Part shown: in pieces, positions 35,721 through 46,700 of the stretch
How positions within the stretch are numbered: position 1 is the first letter of the stretch
Layout: every line of letters starts with the position of its first letter
Source: Drosophila pseudoobscura
Lineage: Eukaryota; Arthropoda; Insecta; Diptera; Drosophilidae
Length of the DNA: 64,000 nucleotides
Reading direction: 5' to 3'
Assembly: GCF_009870125.1 (NCBI RefSeq)
Contig: NC_046683.1
Coordinates: forward strand, 62,077,869 to 62,141,868
Made by a program: the position numbers and the translations under genes
The notes under the pieces: model-generated
Databases searched by the model: none
Told to the model about the DNA's origin: nothing
The model's input: the letters and a program-made list of their open reading frames with translations, nothing else

Positions 35721-36557
35721 CTTGGACCAAGTTGCCTGCTGGCATCCGTCCTCCTTTTGGGCCTCTCTTGGCTGTCCTTTTTGTATTGTTTTTGTATTCT
35801 CTCGGGAAGCAGCCAGCGACCATAATGTTTGCATAATTTACTTGCGTTTTGCGTTTAAAGGTTTTCAAATTACTTTTTAATTTGGTTTTTCTTGGTCTTG
35901 AGTTACGCGCGCGGACAAAACGGCGATGAATGGCAACAACAACAACAACAAGCCGACAACAAACGAACAACAAGTCGAATAAATATGCAAATTTTTTCAT
36001 CCGCCCCCACACTTTCTCTCTCTTTGTCTCTCTTTTGAAGAGTTCTTCATTGGAAAATGGTTAAGGAAATAAAAAAGGGAAAATCATCGGCCATATGGGA
36101 GCAGAGCAGACCTTTTGCTGCTGCCACTGCTGCCATTTCTTTTGGTTATTATTTTTGGTTTTGAGTAGCTCTGGGAATCAATTTCTTAGGGGTTTTCCTC
36201 TTCGGAACGAAATGAGGTTGGATTTCACTGGAAGTTAAAGAAAACGTAAATACACTCTAATGGAATATAATTTCCCTGGAAATCTTATAGTAATGCAAGG
36301 TCAGAACATCCTTCATGGACTGGGCGCAGGGCAGGGGTGGGGACAGGGGCCGGGGGAAGGGGGAAGGGGCAGAACACTTTCATCGATTGCCATTTTCAGT
36401 GCCGTAACAAAAGACATATTTTCGCAGCAAAAGAATGGCGTTGCATGGCAGCAAAAGGTCTTTCACTGCGATTAATATTGCAGAGAGAAAGAGAGAGGGA
36501 GAGAGAGAGAAAGAGTATTAATTATGCATGTAAACGGCAAGCGGCAGGGATGAGAAT

Positions 36558-36584
36558 GGGGGGGGGGGGGGTGGGGAAGGGGGG
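36558..36584. repeat. Poly(G) run and G-rich tract
   Basis: A run of 14 G, then GGGG and GGGGGG tracts. It is a strong quadruplex candidate and a likely sequencing trouble spot. Confidence 0.9.
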
Positions 36585-36784
36585 TCGCCAGTGTCTGTTA
36601 CGCGCCAGATAAAAATGGTTGCATGAATGGCGAAAGCCAAAGGAAGCCAAGCATCAAAAGCCAGCGAAACTTTTGCTTGCAACTGCAACATCGTCTACTT
36701 GCACCCAACTGGGACTTTTTGTCACTAAGGTGGCACCTCGCTGTCTTTCTATCCTTCACTAGCACCTCTCTGGTATTCCTTTAA

Positions 36785-36821
<37 letters not shown>

Positions 36822-37169
36822 TCCTGTTCCTGGCCCCAACAATGATAAGCCTCAGAGAAGCTGTTCTCACTCGTGACTCGGCGACTCGTCGACACTCGAC
36901 AGGGGCTCATTTGTAATTCCACTCGACCCAGGACATTGATGGCAGCAGAGTGGCAGCAATGCACTTGGCATTTGGATTGTGCATCCTGGCAAGGCCTCCT
37001 TATTGGTAAGCACGTCCCATGCGGCCTCCCGACGCCTGCCTGCTTACCCCTAATGGCTCTGTGACCCAGCTCTAGCTCTGGTTCTGGTTCTGTCCTGGCT
37101 CTGTTTCAATATTGATGCATGCTAGTACGCCGCACCGACAAGCACCTCTTGACACCGGGCTTCTGACAC

Positions 37170-37226
37170 CCCGAGCCCGAGCCCCGGCCCAGGCCCGGCC
37201 CAGGCCCGGCCCAGGTCCTGGTCCTG
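37170..37226. repeat. GC-rich tandem repeat (GGCCCAGGCCC type)
   Basis: Several tandem copies of an 11-bp GGCCCAGGCCC-like unit, bounded by CCCGAG and GGTCCT variants. Confidence 0.75.
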
Positions 37227-38406
37227 GTTTTCACCTTGCGGTCTTGTGTCAATTTGGTACAATTACTTTGGCTCTGCCGCCGTTTGGCATAAATTAATTG
37301 CACTACTGGGTACAGTGCACACACTCACACACACACACACACACACACGCACACACGCAGGCAGTGCAAGTGATATATGCCACACATACAGTTAAGGCCT
37401 CATTGCCACGTAATTAAAATTGTGCCAGCAGTAAATCAAACTGATGACGTGAATGCCATGCAGGGTTCGGGGTTCGTGGTGAGGGGTGACATTAATGGCC
37501 GAAATTCAAGATTGATTTATGCCCCAAAGAGCCAGAGTCTTTGTCTAAACAAAATCCAGTGAAACTATGGACATTTTCCTGGTAACAAGGATTGAGGCGA
37601 AGAAAAAATTCAATTGCCTACTTATTGGGGCGCAGCTGCCACTTGATGACGCCGCCGCCGCCGCAACCCATTTTTGTATGCCACATGTCAAATGAATAAC
37701 CAAACAGCTTAACAAATAGATAAATAAATAAACAAACAAGCATTGAAAGAAAGGGAAGCGAATGGAAAGGAATGGGAAGGGAAAACCTCTGTGCAAATAG
37801 AGCAAGTTTTCACGCAGCTGAAAAGCTGAAAAGCAAATAAAAACTGAAAGCCTCAAAGCTGAAAAATCAAAAAGTGAAAAGTTGTAAACAAAATGCGTTG
37901 TATTAACGCCTCATCCCACACACACACACACACACACATACACAGCCACACTCCATATCGATAGGGAGGATAGTAGAGCTGAAGCAACCCCCCCCCCCAC
38001 TCACCGCCTCACCACCCCAATATTTATGTGCAATCAGCCCGACACGTAGTATGTGGATGGATACGTGCGTGCTTGGCTACGCCCCACCCGCCCTGTTCCG
38101 TTCTGCCCGACATTGACACCAGAAAAAAAAGAAAGAAGGAAACGGCCAAAAGCAAATGCCACTAAAACCGAGAAACCCAAAAAACAACTACGAACGGCGA
38201 GAAGAGAGAACGAGAACGCACTGACCTTTAAGGGCTAAGATGATGGGCGGTGGAGTGGGCGGATGCGGACGTTAAAGGCGAATGCTGGTGTGTGTGTGTG
38301 TGTACCATTCCATATTCGCCATATGTGTTTGTGTTTGTATTTCGGGCAAACACACATTACACTGGCCAACAGGAGTGGGTAAGGACCCTTTGAATGCCGA
38401 GAATAT

Positions 38407-38515
38407 TAGTAATAATAATAACAATAATAATAATTATGGTAGTAATAATAATAGGGATAATAATCATAATAATAATATAATAAAAATTCTAATAATAATA
38501 ATACTAATAGTAATA
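38407..38515. repeat. (AAT)n microsatellite, left array
   Basis: An interrupted AAT/TAA array of about 110 bp. A second, shorter AAT array lies at about 38915-38947, on the other side of a C-rich block. Confidence 0.9.
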
Positions 38516-38580
38516 ATGTGAAATTAAACGATCGATGTTAACTCACTCTCCTCTACATTCGTAATTACCAATCCCCACAA

Positions 38581-38760
38581 TTTCCATAGACTTAAGACAT
38601 ATAATATACTCATGCCCCACCCTCTCTCTACAAAGATCCTCAATATTCCACAACACCGACCCCATGCCCCTACCAACAAAAACGCCAAAATAATCATCGA
38701 CTATCTAGATTAAACTAAAATCCTTCACTACATATAACCGCATACACAACCACCCCTGTG
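38581..38760. other. Strongly C-over-G skewed block between AAT arrays
   Basis: My hand count for 38581-38760 is 61 C and 12 G on the + strand. No open frame, tRNA or known element is recognised in it. The flanking sequence is A/T-rich with AAT arrays on both sides. Confidence 0.6.
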
Positions 38761-41670
38761 CATATGCATATTATTATCTATTATACTATTGATGTACATA
38801 TCATATTTAATATTATAGATAATAATACTCTAGTGAGCTTAAGGCCTCAGTAGCTAAAGCCCCATACTTTGTTAATACCTAGTTTTAACTATTTATTAGC
38901 TTATATAAAATTATAGTGGTAATAATAATAATAGTAGTAATAATAATCTGTCTTCTTTTTCTTTGGTTCAAATTTAAATTTCCTTCCTTTCCGCATCCTG
39001 TATTTCAGTGTCGTACTTGGCGCCTTTTTGTTTAGGCCGTGCAAACTTTTCTTTGTGCATTGTTGCTGTTATTTGTTGTTGTTGTTGGTTTTGCTGTTGT
39101 GACGGGTACTTCACATACATATTCCCAAAAAGTTGTTTGCTAATGTGTTCGCTTCACGAGTATTCATGGCTATGACAGCTGGCTCTTTGGCTCGCCAGCC
39201 CTCCGCCTCCACCATCGTTCTCCATTGCGCTGTGCAATTGGAAAGGTTGAAGCCCCTCGGTGCCCCCCTATAAACCGTTCAGCGTACGCACCGGGTGGCC
39301 GCTCTGATATTCTGTATGGCAATTACATGGCCGCAAGCTAAAGCCACCGCACCCGCCACCGCCCCCGCTCCTGTGTCCACAATTTGCAGTCAATTATGCA
39401 AAATAAGCATCACATCATCATCCCACATAAACACAACCCTAACAACTGCTCTCTCTCTCACTCTCACTCACCCTCTATCTGTGTCTCTTTCTCTGAGCCC
39501 CCTTTTGAAATTGGTTTGGCCATAATGCAATTGCAAAGCTGGCTTAGACCGCGGCCATGAGGATGGGACATTAACGCAGATAATTAATCGGAGGGGATGC
39601 TCTGCGGATTGCTACCCAACAAACTGAGCGCCGAAGAAGATTTGAAACTCATGTGGGAAAATCCACATAAATATATTTAAAGAATTTGTACGTTTTCGCC
39701 ATTGGAATTGTCGATCAGGTGTCCCACCAGAAGCCCCACTGGAATGGGGAAGGGGAATGGGAATGCAAGTTGTGTCCGGTGCAAACTATGCCAACAATGG
39801 CACCCCTCGACTCCCCGCCTTGGGGCTTGGGGGCTCATGGCTCATGGCTCACCTTTGCATAAACAAAGAGAGGGCCCAGCTATGAATTTTACATTAGAGG
39901 CAGCAGCAGGAATGTGCGCCTGCAGGGAGACATAGAGAGAGAGGGAGAGGGAGAGAGTAAGGACAGGACATTCTCCTCATGCGTGAGCGTGTGCAAACAT
40001 TCCACTATTTGAAAATTAAATGGATTTCTATTTGACCTGGCTGGCTGTCAGACAAGCAGACCCGTTCCGATCCAGCTCCCGGGAGCCGGGAGCAGCAGCA
40101 GCAGCAGCACTCAACCACTCCTCGACTTTCGGGGCCACTATCCTCATATCCTCACATCCTCTCACCCATTGGCAAGTGTATAAAAGTGCGTTTAAGTGTA
40201 GATGATGACTGGAAGGCTCCGGGTTCTCTCATTCGGGTTTTTTCGAGTGGCCAGGCCACATGTTCCACCACTCGAAACTCCTACCGCCCTCCCTCCATGT
40301 ACCGTTGCCCATCGTTGCCAGGACCCACGTTGGCCACGTCAGCAACAGAGCTGCCTCAGGGATTGGGTTGTTCTGTGGGTTGTGGGTTCAGGGTTGTGGG
40401 CTGTGGCACGGCTGCGAATTCTTGAGTGTTCGTAATGATTGTGGCAAGCAAAACTAAACTAAACTCGACTCTGACTCCGACTCCGACTCTGGCTCTGGCT
40501 CTGGCTGTGACTGGCAGCCAGTTGTCAGTGTCATCATTGGGTTGGTTTCCACCGCCAGCAATGTCATCATTTTGAAGCACCGCCCAGGGAAAATAGTGTT
40601 AATGATGCTGATCTGTGGAAACCAACACGCGCCGCATCCTCGAGTGCTTTAATGACATTTCTGCTGCCAGCTCCCCACTCCCCACTCCCCACTCCCAACT
40701 CTTTCTTTGGTAGTTTTAAATATTTACGGCCATGTTGCGCACTTCAGACGGCAATTGTGTCGTTGCTTGGATACATTGGATACGTTTTGTGGTCGCCTGA
40801 ATAAGCCCGAATGGTCTTCTTCTGCTCTAGCTGCGCCTGGCAAATGGTCTTCCCTTGTTAAGGGTTAACGATGACAGCGACAGAGCCACCCTGGCTAACC
40901 AAATTGGCCAACAGCGGTCGGTGGTAACCAAATCTGTGTGCGAATTAAAGCCGAGGCTCTTGAAGCTGATTAAATATATCGAATAGAATGTTTTCCTTTC
41001 GTTTCGTGTCTTCTGGCCATATGTTTGTTTGGCCAACAACCTCTGGCCATGGCGCTGGCATCGATTGCCCATCCGACTCGACTCGATTCGATTCGCTACG
41101 CGTATATTGTAATAAATTGCTTTTGTGAAATTAAATTGATTAGCTTTGATCAGCTGCGCACCAGGAGAATGCCTGCGAGAAGTGTGGTCTCCGACAAAAC
41201 ACCTCCTCCGGGGCGACTGCTGGCGGAGCCTGGGCCATGGCTCCTCCAATCTGTTTATTCATTCCAGTGTTTGCTTTGCCCGACTGTCCGACTGGCCGTT
41301 GACTGATGGTTTATTACTCCTCCCTCGGCCCTCCTTTGGCCCTCGACTCGGCGCCGGCCTCGGCCTCGGCTCATTTGGCTAATAGTAAAAGTAATCACAT
41401 AAGCGGAACCCCCAGGGAGGGGGCGCCCATGAATACGGTTAGAGTTGATGCATGTATGCACGAGTATGTGTGTGTGTGTGCCCACGAGTCCTGAAATTAA
41501 GTGAATTGGTCCCGGGATATATGGCTGGTTAAGGAAAACGAATTCTAATGAGACAATTTACACGAAAATCCCATACAAAAAAGCGTAATGGTCCGATATA
41601 ACCGAGAACTAGAAGACCCCGATGTTCATTCAATTATCTCCTACAAAAATCGAACAAAGTTTTCTGAATT

Positions 41671-41788
41671 TAACACAATTTTTTTTGCTTTTTTTGCATA
41701 GAACACCTTCAATTGGAATTCCCCACATTCTGTGACGAAGAACTTTCTTTGCAAAGTGCCCACCTTTTTTAGCCAATCCATGCAAAAC
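41671..41788 (+). repeat. Left copy of a ~118-bp direct repeat
   Basis: It matches 43638-43756 in the same orientation at about 88 of 106 positions by hand alignment. Shared landmarks are a T-rich start, TAGAACA, AAGAACTTTCTT, GCAAAGTG and TTTTAGCCAAT. On the - strand it is covered by a 60-codon open frame (41823 to 41641) that is not conserved in the other copy, so it is probably non-coding. Confidence 0.75.
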
Positions 41789-41811
41789 GGCTCAATAGAT
41801 GAGGGAACGGC

Positions 41812-41878
41812 AAGAGCTGCCATCGCGGAGAGGCTGTCAGTGCAGATGACTGACAGCCTCTCCGCGATGGCAGCTCTT
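41812..41878. repeat. Perfect hairpin: 30-bp arms, 7-nt loop
   Basis: Arms 41812-41841 and 41849-41878 are exact reverse complements, with loop GCAGATG. The 67-nt size is that of a pre-miRNA, but a mismatch-free 30-bp stem is unusual for one. Each arm contains ATGGCAGCTCTT or its complement. No terminal inverted repeat family was recognised. Confidence 0.9.
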
Positions 41879-42620
41879 TAAAGACTGATACAAAAATGTT
41901 AACAAATCCATAGCGACATCGGAAAAGTACCGCCAAAACCTGAACTACATGTACACCTGCTGGAAAACTCCAAAGCGGCTCCAGCCTATCAGCCTCAGAG
42001 TCCGAATACTCAGCATTTTGAGGAGCAAAACTTAAGGGAGCCCCACATTATGGGCCGTATATGAGAATTTCATAGAAGTTCTATGATAGAACAGGGAGTT
42101 TATCGGAGTCGAAAAAGATTGATAAAAACAGGGGAAATTGAAGAAAATATACATAGATATGCAAAATATAATTTTAGAAAATATGTAAATAAAATTCGGA
42201 AAAATGGAATCAAAAAGGTACAAAAAGCTGTAGCCAAAAAAAAAACACTCACCTCACCTATTTCCAAAATGCTGCAGCGTTACATCATATTTTCTGTTTC
42301 CTTTTGACGCGTTTTGTTGTTGTTATTTTTAATTATCGTAGCGTTTAAATTGGTTTTTTTGTTGCATTTCTTTTGGTTTCCCAACAAAGAACCAAAGCAA
42401 TTTGAATTTGAAAACGATTGATTGCACTGATTCACATGCGGTAAAAAAAAGAACACTCAAACGGTTGGCTGCAATGCGTTGCACTCAATATTGCACCCAA
42501 TATTGCCGTTTTATTGTATTTTTATTTTTAACTTGCACTTTCGCTCCCTTTTTTCCCTTTTCTCTTCTCGCTTTTCTCTTCACTTGCATTTAGACGCGCG
42601 TGCAGCAACTAGAAACACGA

Positions 42621-43136
42621 TTTAATTGACCGCTTAATGAGCTTTGAATGAGTGGTCGGGGGGAAATAAGAAAGCTGGGATAAGAGTAAATGTGTATTTT
42701 ACTCAAAGCTCTTCTTAGAAATTCTGCTTCTCTTATCGCTCCCCATCTCAATGATAAAAACGAGCGCGAAAATTTGTGGCGAAATCATTTCGTAGTGCAT
42801 AAAGCTGATCACAGAGAAAGAACTCACGTCACGAAACACTCTATTTAGTTGACCGCTTTGATGAGCGCTTTGAAAGAGGAGCCAGGGGGAACTGCAAGCT
42901 GTGATAAGAATGCAGAAGCGTGCAGGGCGACTCAAAGCTTCGTCGAAGAACGAGAGCGAACGAGCTTATCGTACTTATTGTATGTGTAACTTCACGAAAG
43001 AGGGGTAATGAGAGTCAAAGCTCTGCTTGGAGATCGATGTTCGTTTCTCCCCGTTTCCCTCTCCTCCCACAGCATAGAACGAAAGCGAAAGTACGTGGCC
43101 GAGCAACAGCATAGTTGTGTAGATCACAGAGAAATA
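42621..43136 (+). repeat. Tandemly duplicated diverged module
   Basis: Unit 1 (about 42621-42822) and unit 2 (about 42844-43136) begin with TTTARTTGACCGCTT and end with GATCACAGAGAAA. Both carry GCTTTGA then TCAAAGC in inverted orientation, AAGCTGKGATAAGA and CTTATCG. Unit 2 is longer by about 90 bp and holds a further TCAAAGCTC. No coding frame is shared. Confidence 0.6.
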
Positions 43137-43637
43137 ATGTAGGTCAAGGCCTCTCTCTCTCTCTCTCGTTTTCTTTCGCTCTGTTATCTTACTCTAAATT
43201 AACATGACTCTGTAAAGGCTGGAGATAATGCGTTTTGTCTCTGCTGGCGTGCTGCTAAGTCTACATTCTGTGTGTATTCTCTCGAATCAAGTCTTTTCTT
43301 GTTTTTCCAAGTACACTCATTTCTATCACGCGGCGTAATGCCCATTCCAATCATTTCCCATCTGGCTTTAGCTGAATCTTTCCAGAAATTCCCTCCGAGT
43401 GGGACACACAGAGCTCGTTAGAGAATGACTGATAAGAGGGACAATGATCCCCTTAATTGTCAGTTGTTCCGTTAACACCGTTCCGTTCTATCCTCTGCTC
43501 TTTTCTTTCATGTCCGATCATGTTCAATCCGCGCGTGCATTGCACATTCTCCCTTAATTCTGTGTTATCTCTCAGCAAAACAACAAAAACGTTGTTTTAC
43601 ATTTTGTAATGTGTCCTACATTTCATCCTCTTAATTG

Positions 43638-43756
43638 AACACACTTTTTTTAGCTGTTTTTGCTTAGAACATCTTCAATTACAGTTCCCACCATTCTCCG
43701 GCAAAGAACTTTCTTGGCAAAGTGTCCACTTATTTTAGCCAATTAAATCCAAAAAC
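43638..43756 (+). repeat. Right copy of the ~118-bp direct repeat
   Basis: Partner of 41671-41788, about 1.97 kb downstream in the same orientation. Its - strand frame is interrupted. Confidence 0.75.
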
Positions 43757-46700
43757 TTATTAGCGGCAAAGTTTCCTTTAACGTAATTGCAAACTACTTA
43801 ATCATTTATCCAATCACAGTGCCGCCAGTCGCGTCCGGACAATGCGAATGGATCCCAGTGCCACCTCATTCAATTACACCACTTTCAGCTGATGCAGTGA
43901 CTTTGTTCCCCACTTTAATGGAACAGAGAGAGAGAGAGAGCGGCAGCGGAGCAGCGGAACATCTGTGGCAGAGTGTCAGTGTCCGCATCGAGGTATCGTG
44001 TCCATCGTGTCCTCGGCTGGGGACCATTTGACAAGCGTGTCGTGTTACCAGCGCCTTATGCACGTCTCTCAGTGCTGCATTAGCCGGGGCTTTAGTCGGG
44101 CCACTCACATGCCACAGTGCCACATGTGGAGGTGGAGGTGGAGCTGAAGGAGGAAAAAGTTGCCACTACCACAGCCAGGCCTTGTCACTTATGCAAAATC
44201 CCCTAATGGAGGCATGCGGAGGTGTAAGAAAAACAGAATAAAAGAAGAAAGGAAAGTAGAGAAAAGGAACGGGGAGGAGAGGAGGGGAGGGGAAAGGAAA
44301 GGAAGCCAAGCAAGCATAGCGATGCAGCCCGGCCTGGCCGAGGGATCTGCTGGATGGCTGGATGGCTGGATGAGTGGATGACTGGATGGTGTTGCTGTTT
44401 CGGTATCCTCTTGTTCGTTTTTCTTGCCATTACATACAAATGCTCTTTAAGCGGATTCCGCAGCGTTTTACTTGTTTGCCATTGTTAAACCGAGTGCTCA
44501 GCATAAGGCGCCCCACAGGACCCCCCCCCCCCCCCACCATTCCCCTTGCACCAGCAGGATACTTAGCCAAGCTTTTGGCTGTGTGCTCTGTGTGCTTAAA
44601 GGCAGGCGACAAAAAAGCTGATGAGTCTCAGGGGTAAGGCACTAGCACTGCCAATACCCTACAAATGAGTAAATGGAAAAGCCTGGGAAATGAAGACGGA
44701 CAAGCCACTCAACTATTTTACTCTGACAATATGCCCACTAATTCAAATTGATTTTAATATCCTCAAACCTATAGGCCATATTTTTCTCTGCAAACCAGGC
44801 TATAGGGCATCTGCATAGTCCATCCCTAAAACCTTGAAAACTTCTCATCAATTTGATAAGAAAAACAAAAGCCTCACAACTGAAAAATGCTTAGGCACAT
44901 TTTTCTTTTTGGTTTTTGGCTTAAAAGAAAAATCACAAAAATCGCAAAAAAAGTAAATCAAGAGAAAGAGGGGAGACAGAAGGGAAACCCTTCTAATTAT
45001 GCCAGAACATGCGCAAATATTTTTCTTATGGCTGCTCGCCGCTACGCTACGCGGAACATTAATTAATTCAAGGCACCCCCTAGCACCACCCACAACCCAT
45101 AACGGGGCCCAGGAACTCAAGAGTCTGTATGTGTGTGTGGCCCGCTGACTTGGGGCCGGAAAAAGTCAACGATGAGTTGCCAAAGTTTTTAATTAAATTA
45201 TACAAAGTATATTTGCCCAATTTCATAAGAAGCAAATATTAAGAATCAGTCAGAAGAGCCAAAAACAAAAACCCTCGCCAAAAAATGGCAACGGAAAAGG
45301 CTGTCGCTGACATCTGACAATGGAAAAGGAAAAAGGGTTTTAGACCAGGAATCAACACGAAACTGAAACCCTTAAGCGCGGAAATAAATCGAAGGCCCCA
45401 AGGCAAAAGGGAAACCCAAGAAAAATCGGATATTTCCTTTAAGCCCAGTAAATACAATGTATTATCTGTGTTATTCAGTTTTCTGTACGAATTTAATTGC
45501 ATTAAATATCTACCTACCTCAAGGCGCCTGAAAAATGCCCCAACAAATAGCGGAAAAATACGCACGATCCACCGATGTGACACCGAGTGTCAAAGCCAAT
45601 GAAATCAATCAAGCAGAAGTCGCAGACGCAGAGCAGCAACAAATAAGGAAAAGAAATGCCATAAAACTTATTTACTTAGCACCAGCAAAATGTCCGAGTC
45701 CGTAGCCTGGAGGCTGTAGCAACGAGTCAGGGGCCTGGAGCCCTTGGCCAGGAGTCGGGTACTTAAACAAAAGGCCTGACATAAATAAAGCAGCATAAAA
45801 AATAAGCAGAAGAACAAACGAACAAGAGCCAGCGGAAAGCAAAGTCAAGTCAACGAAAAAGTGGGGCTGTCAATAATCATAAAATGTCTGCAGAAGCCAG
45901 AAAAAAGAGAGAGAAAGATATAGGGGAAAAAAGAGTGGTGGTGGGGGGGGCTGTGGGAGAGGAATTTGTTAAATTGCCTGTGAATGACAAATATTGTGCT
46001 ATAATTTCTATTAAGAAAATTAAGCAGCGCGCACCACATTTCGTATGCGCATTATTTAATTTCTCTAAGTGTTGTACGGCAACTCCAGCTCCAAGCAGCC
46101 ATGAAATTCTAGCTGCTGCTCTTTAGCCGACAAGATTTCTGCAATCTTAAAGGGAGATTGTAAAAAATGCATAAGTACAACTTAAAGGCCTGTGAATGGC
46201 GCGTCTAATGGACAGTGACATAAGACGCAGACGGCTGACAGCCAGGACTGGAGGCTGCCATTTCTGTCCCGTCTGTGCCCCAATGTGCCCCAGTCGCTGT
46301 CCTCCAACTCCATGCTGTAGTTCCAAGTTGATGGCCTAACGTGTTTGGACATGGCCAAGAAGCGTAGACAATGGAAGACAGACAGACAGAGTGCGAGGGA
46401 CGCTCGACGCAGGACGCAGTGGGCGAGGCAACACAAAAATGGTTTTCTTTAATTTTTTATATCTGAACAATAGCCTTGGTCGCCCCACCCGCCCCAAAAG
46501 CTTTATGAATTTTTTATTAAGCCAAAAAGAGAGCTGCATGAAATCCACAATGACATGTGGAACGAAAATCAGTGCTAAAAATGATTGCCTACCCGCCGGA
46601 AAAATTTATATTTTTTTTCATCGGATTGCGACAGCGCTAAGTGATAATAAATTTTAAAAAATTGTCCTTACAGGATTTTTCCCCGGGGCTAAGCTGAGTG

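Larger units (their letters stand above)
29781..41640. other. Gene-poor stretch, middle part
   Basis: No supported coding exon. It contains CA arrays (34323-34345, 37322-37350), G-rich tracts (36321-36370, 36558-36584), a DRE match TATCGATA at 37956-37963, AAT arrays and the G-poor block at 38.6 kb. Regulatory DNA or a long intron are both possible. Confidence 0.5.

Noticed and set aside
41641-41823. 60-codon - strand frame starting inside the hairpin
   Set aside because: The homologous direct repeat at 43638-43756 does not keep the frame, so the shared sequence is unlikely to be coding.
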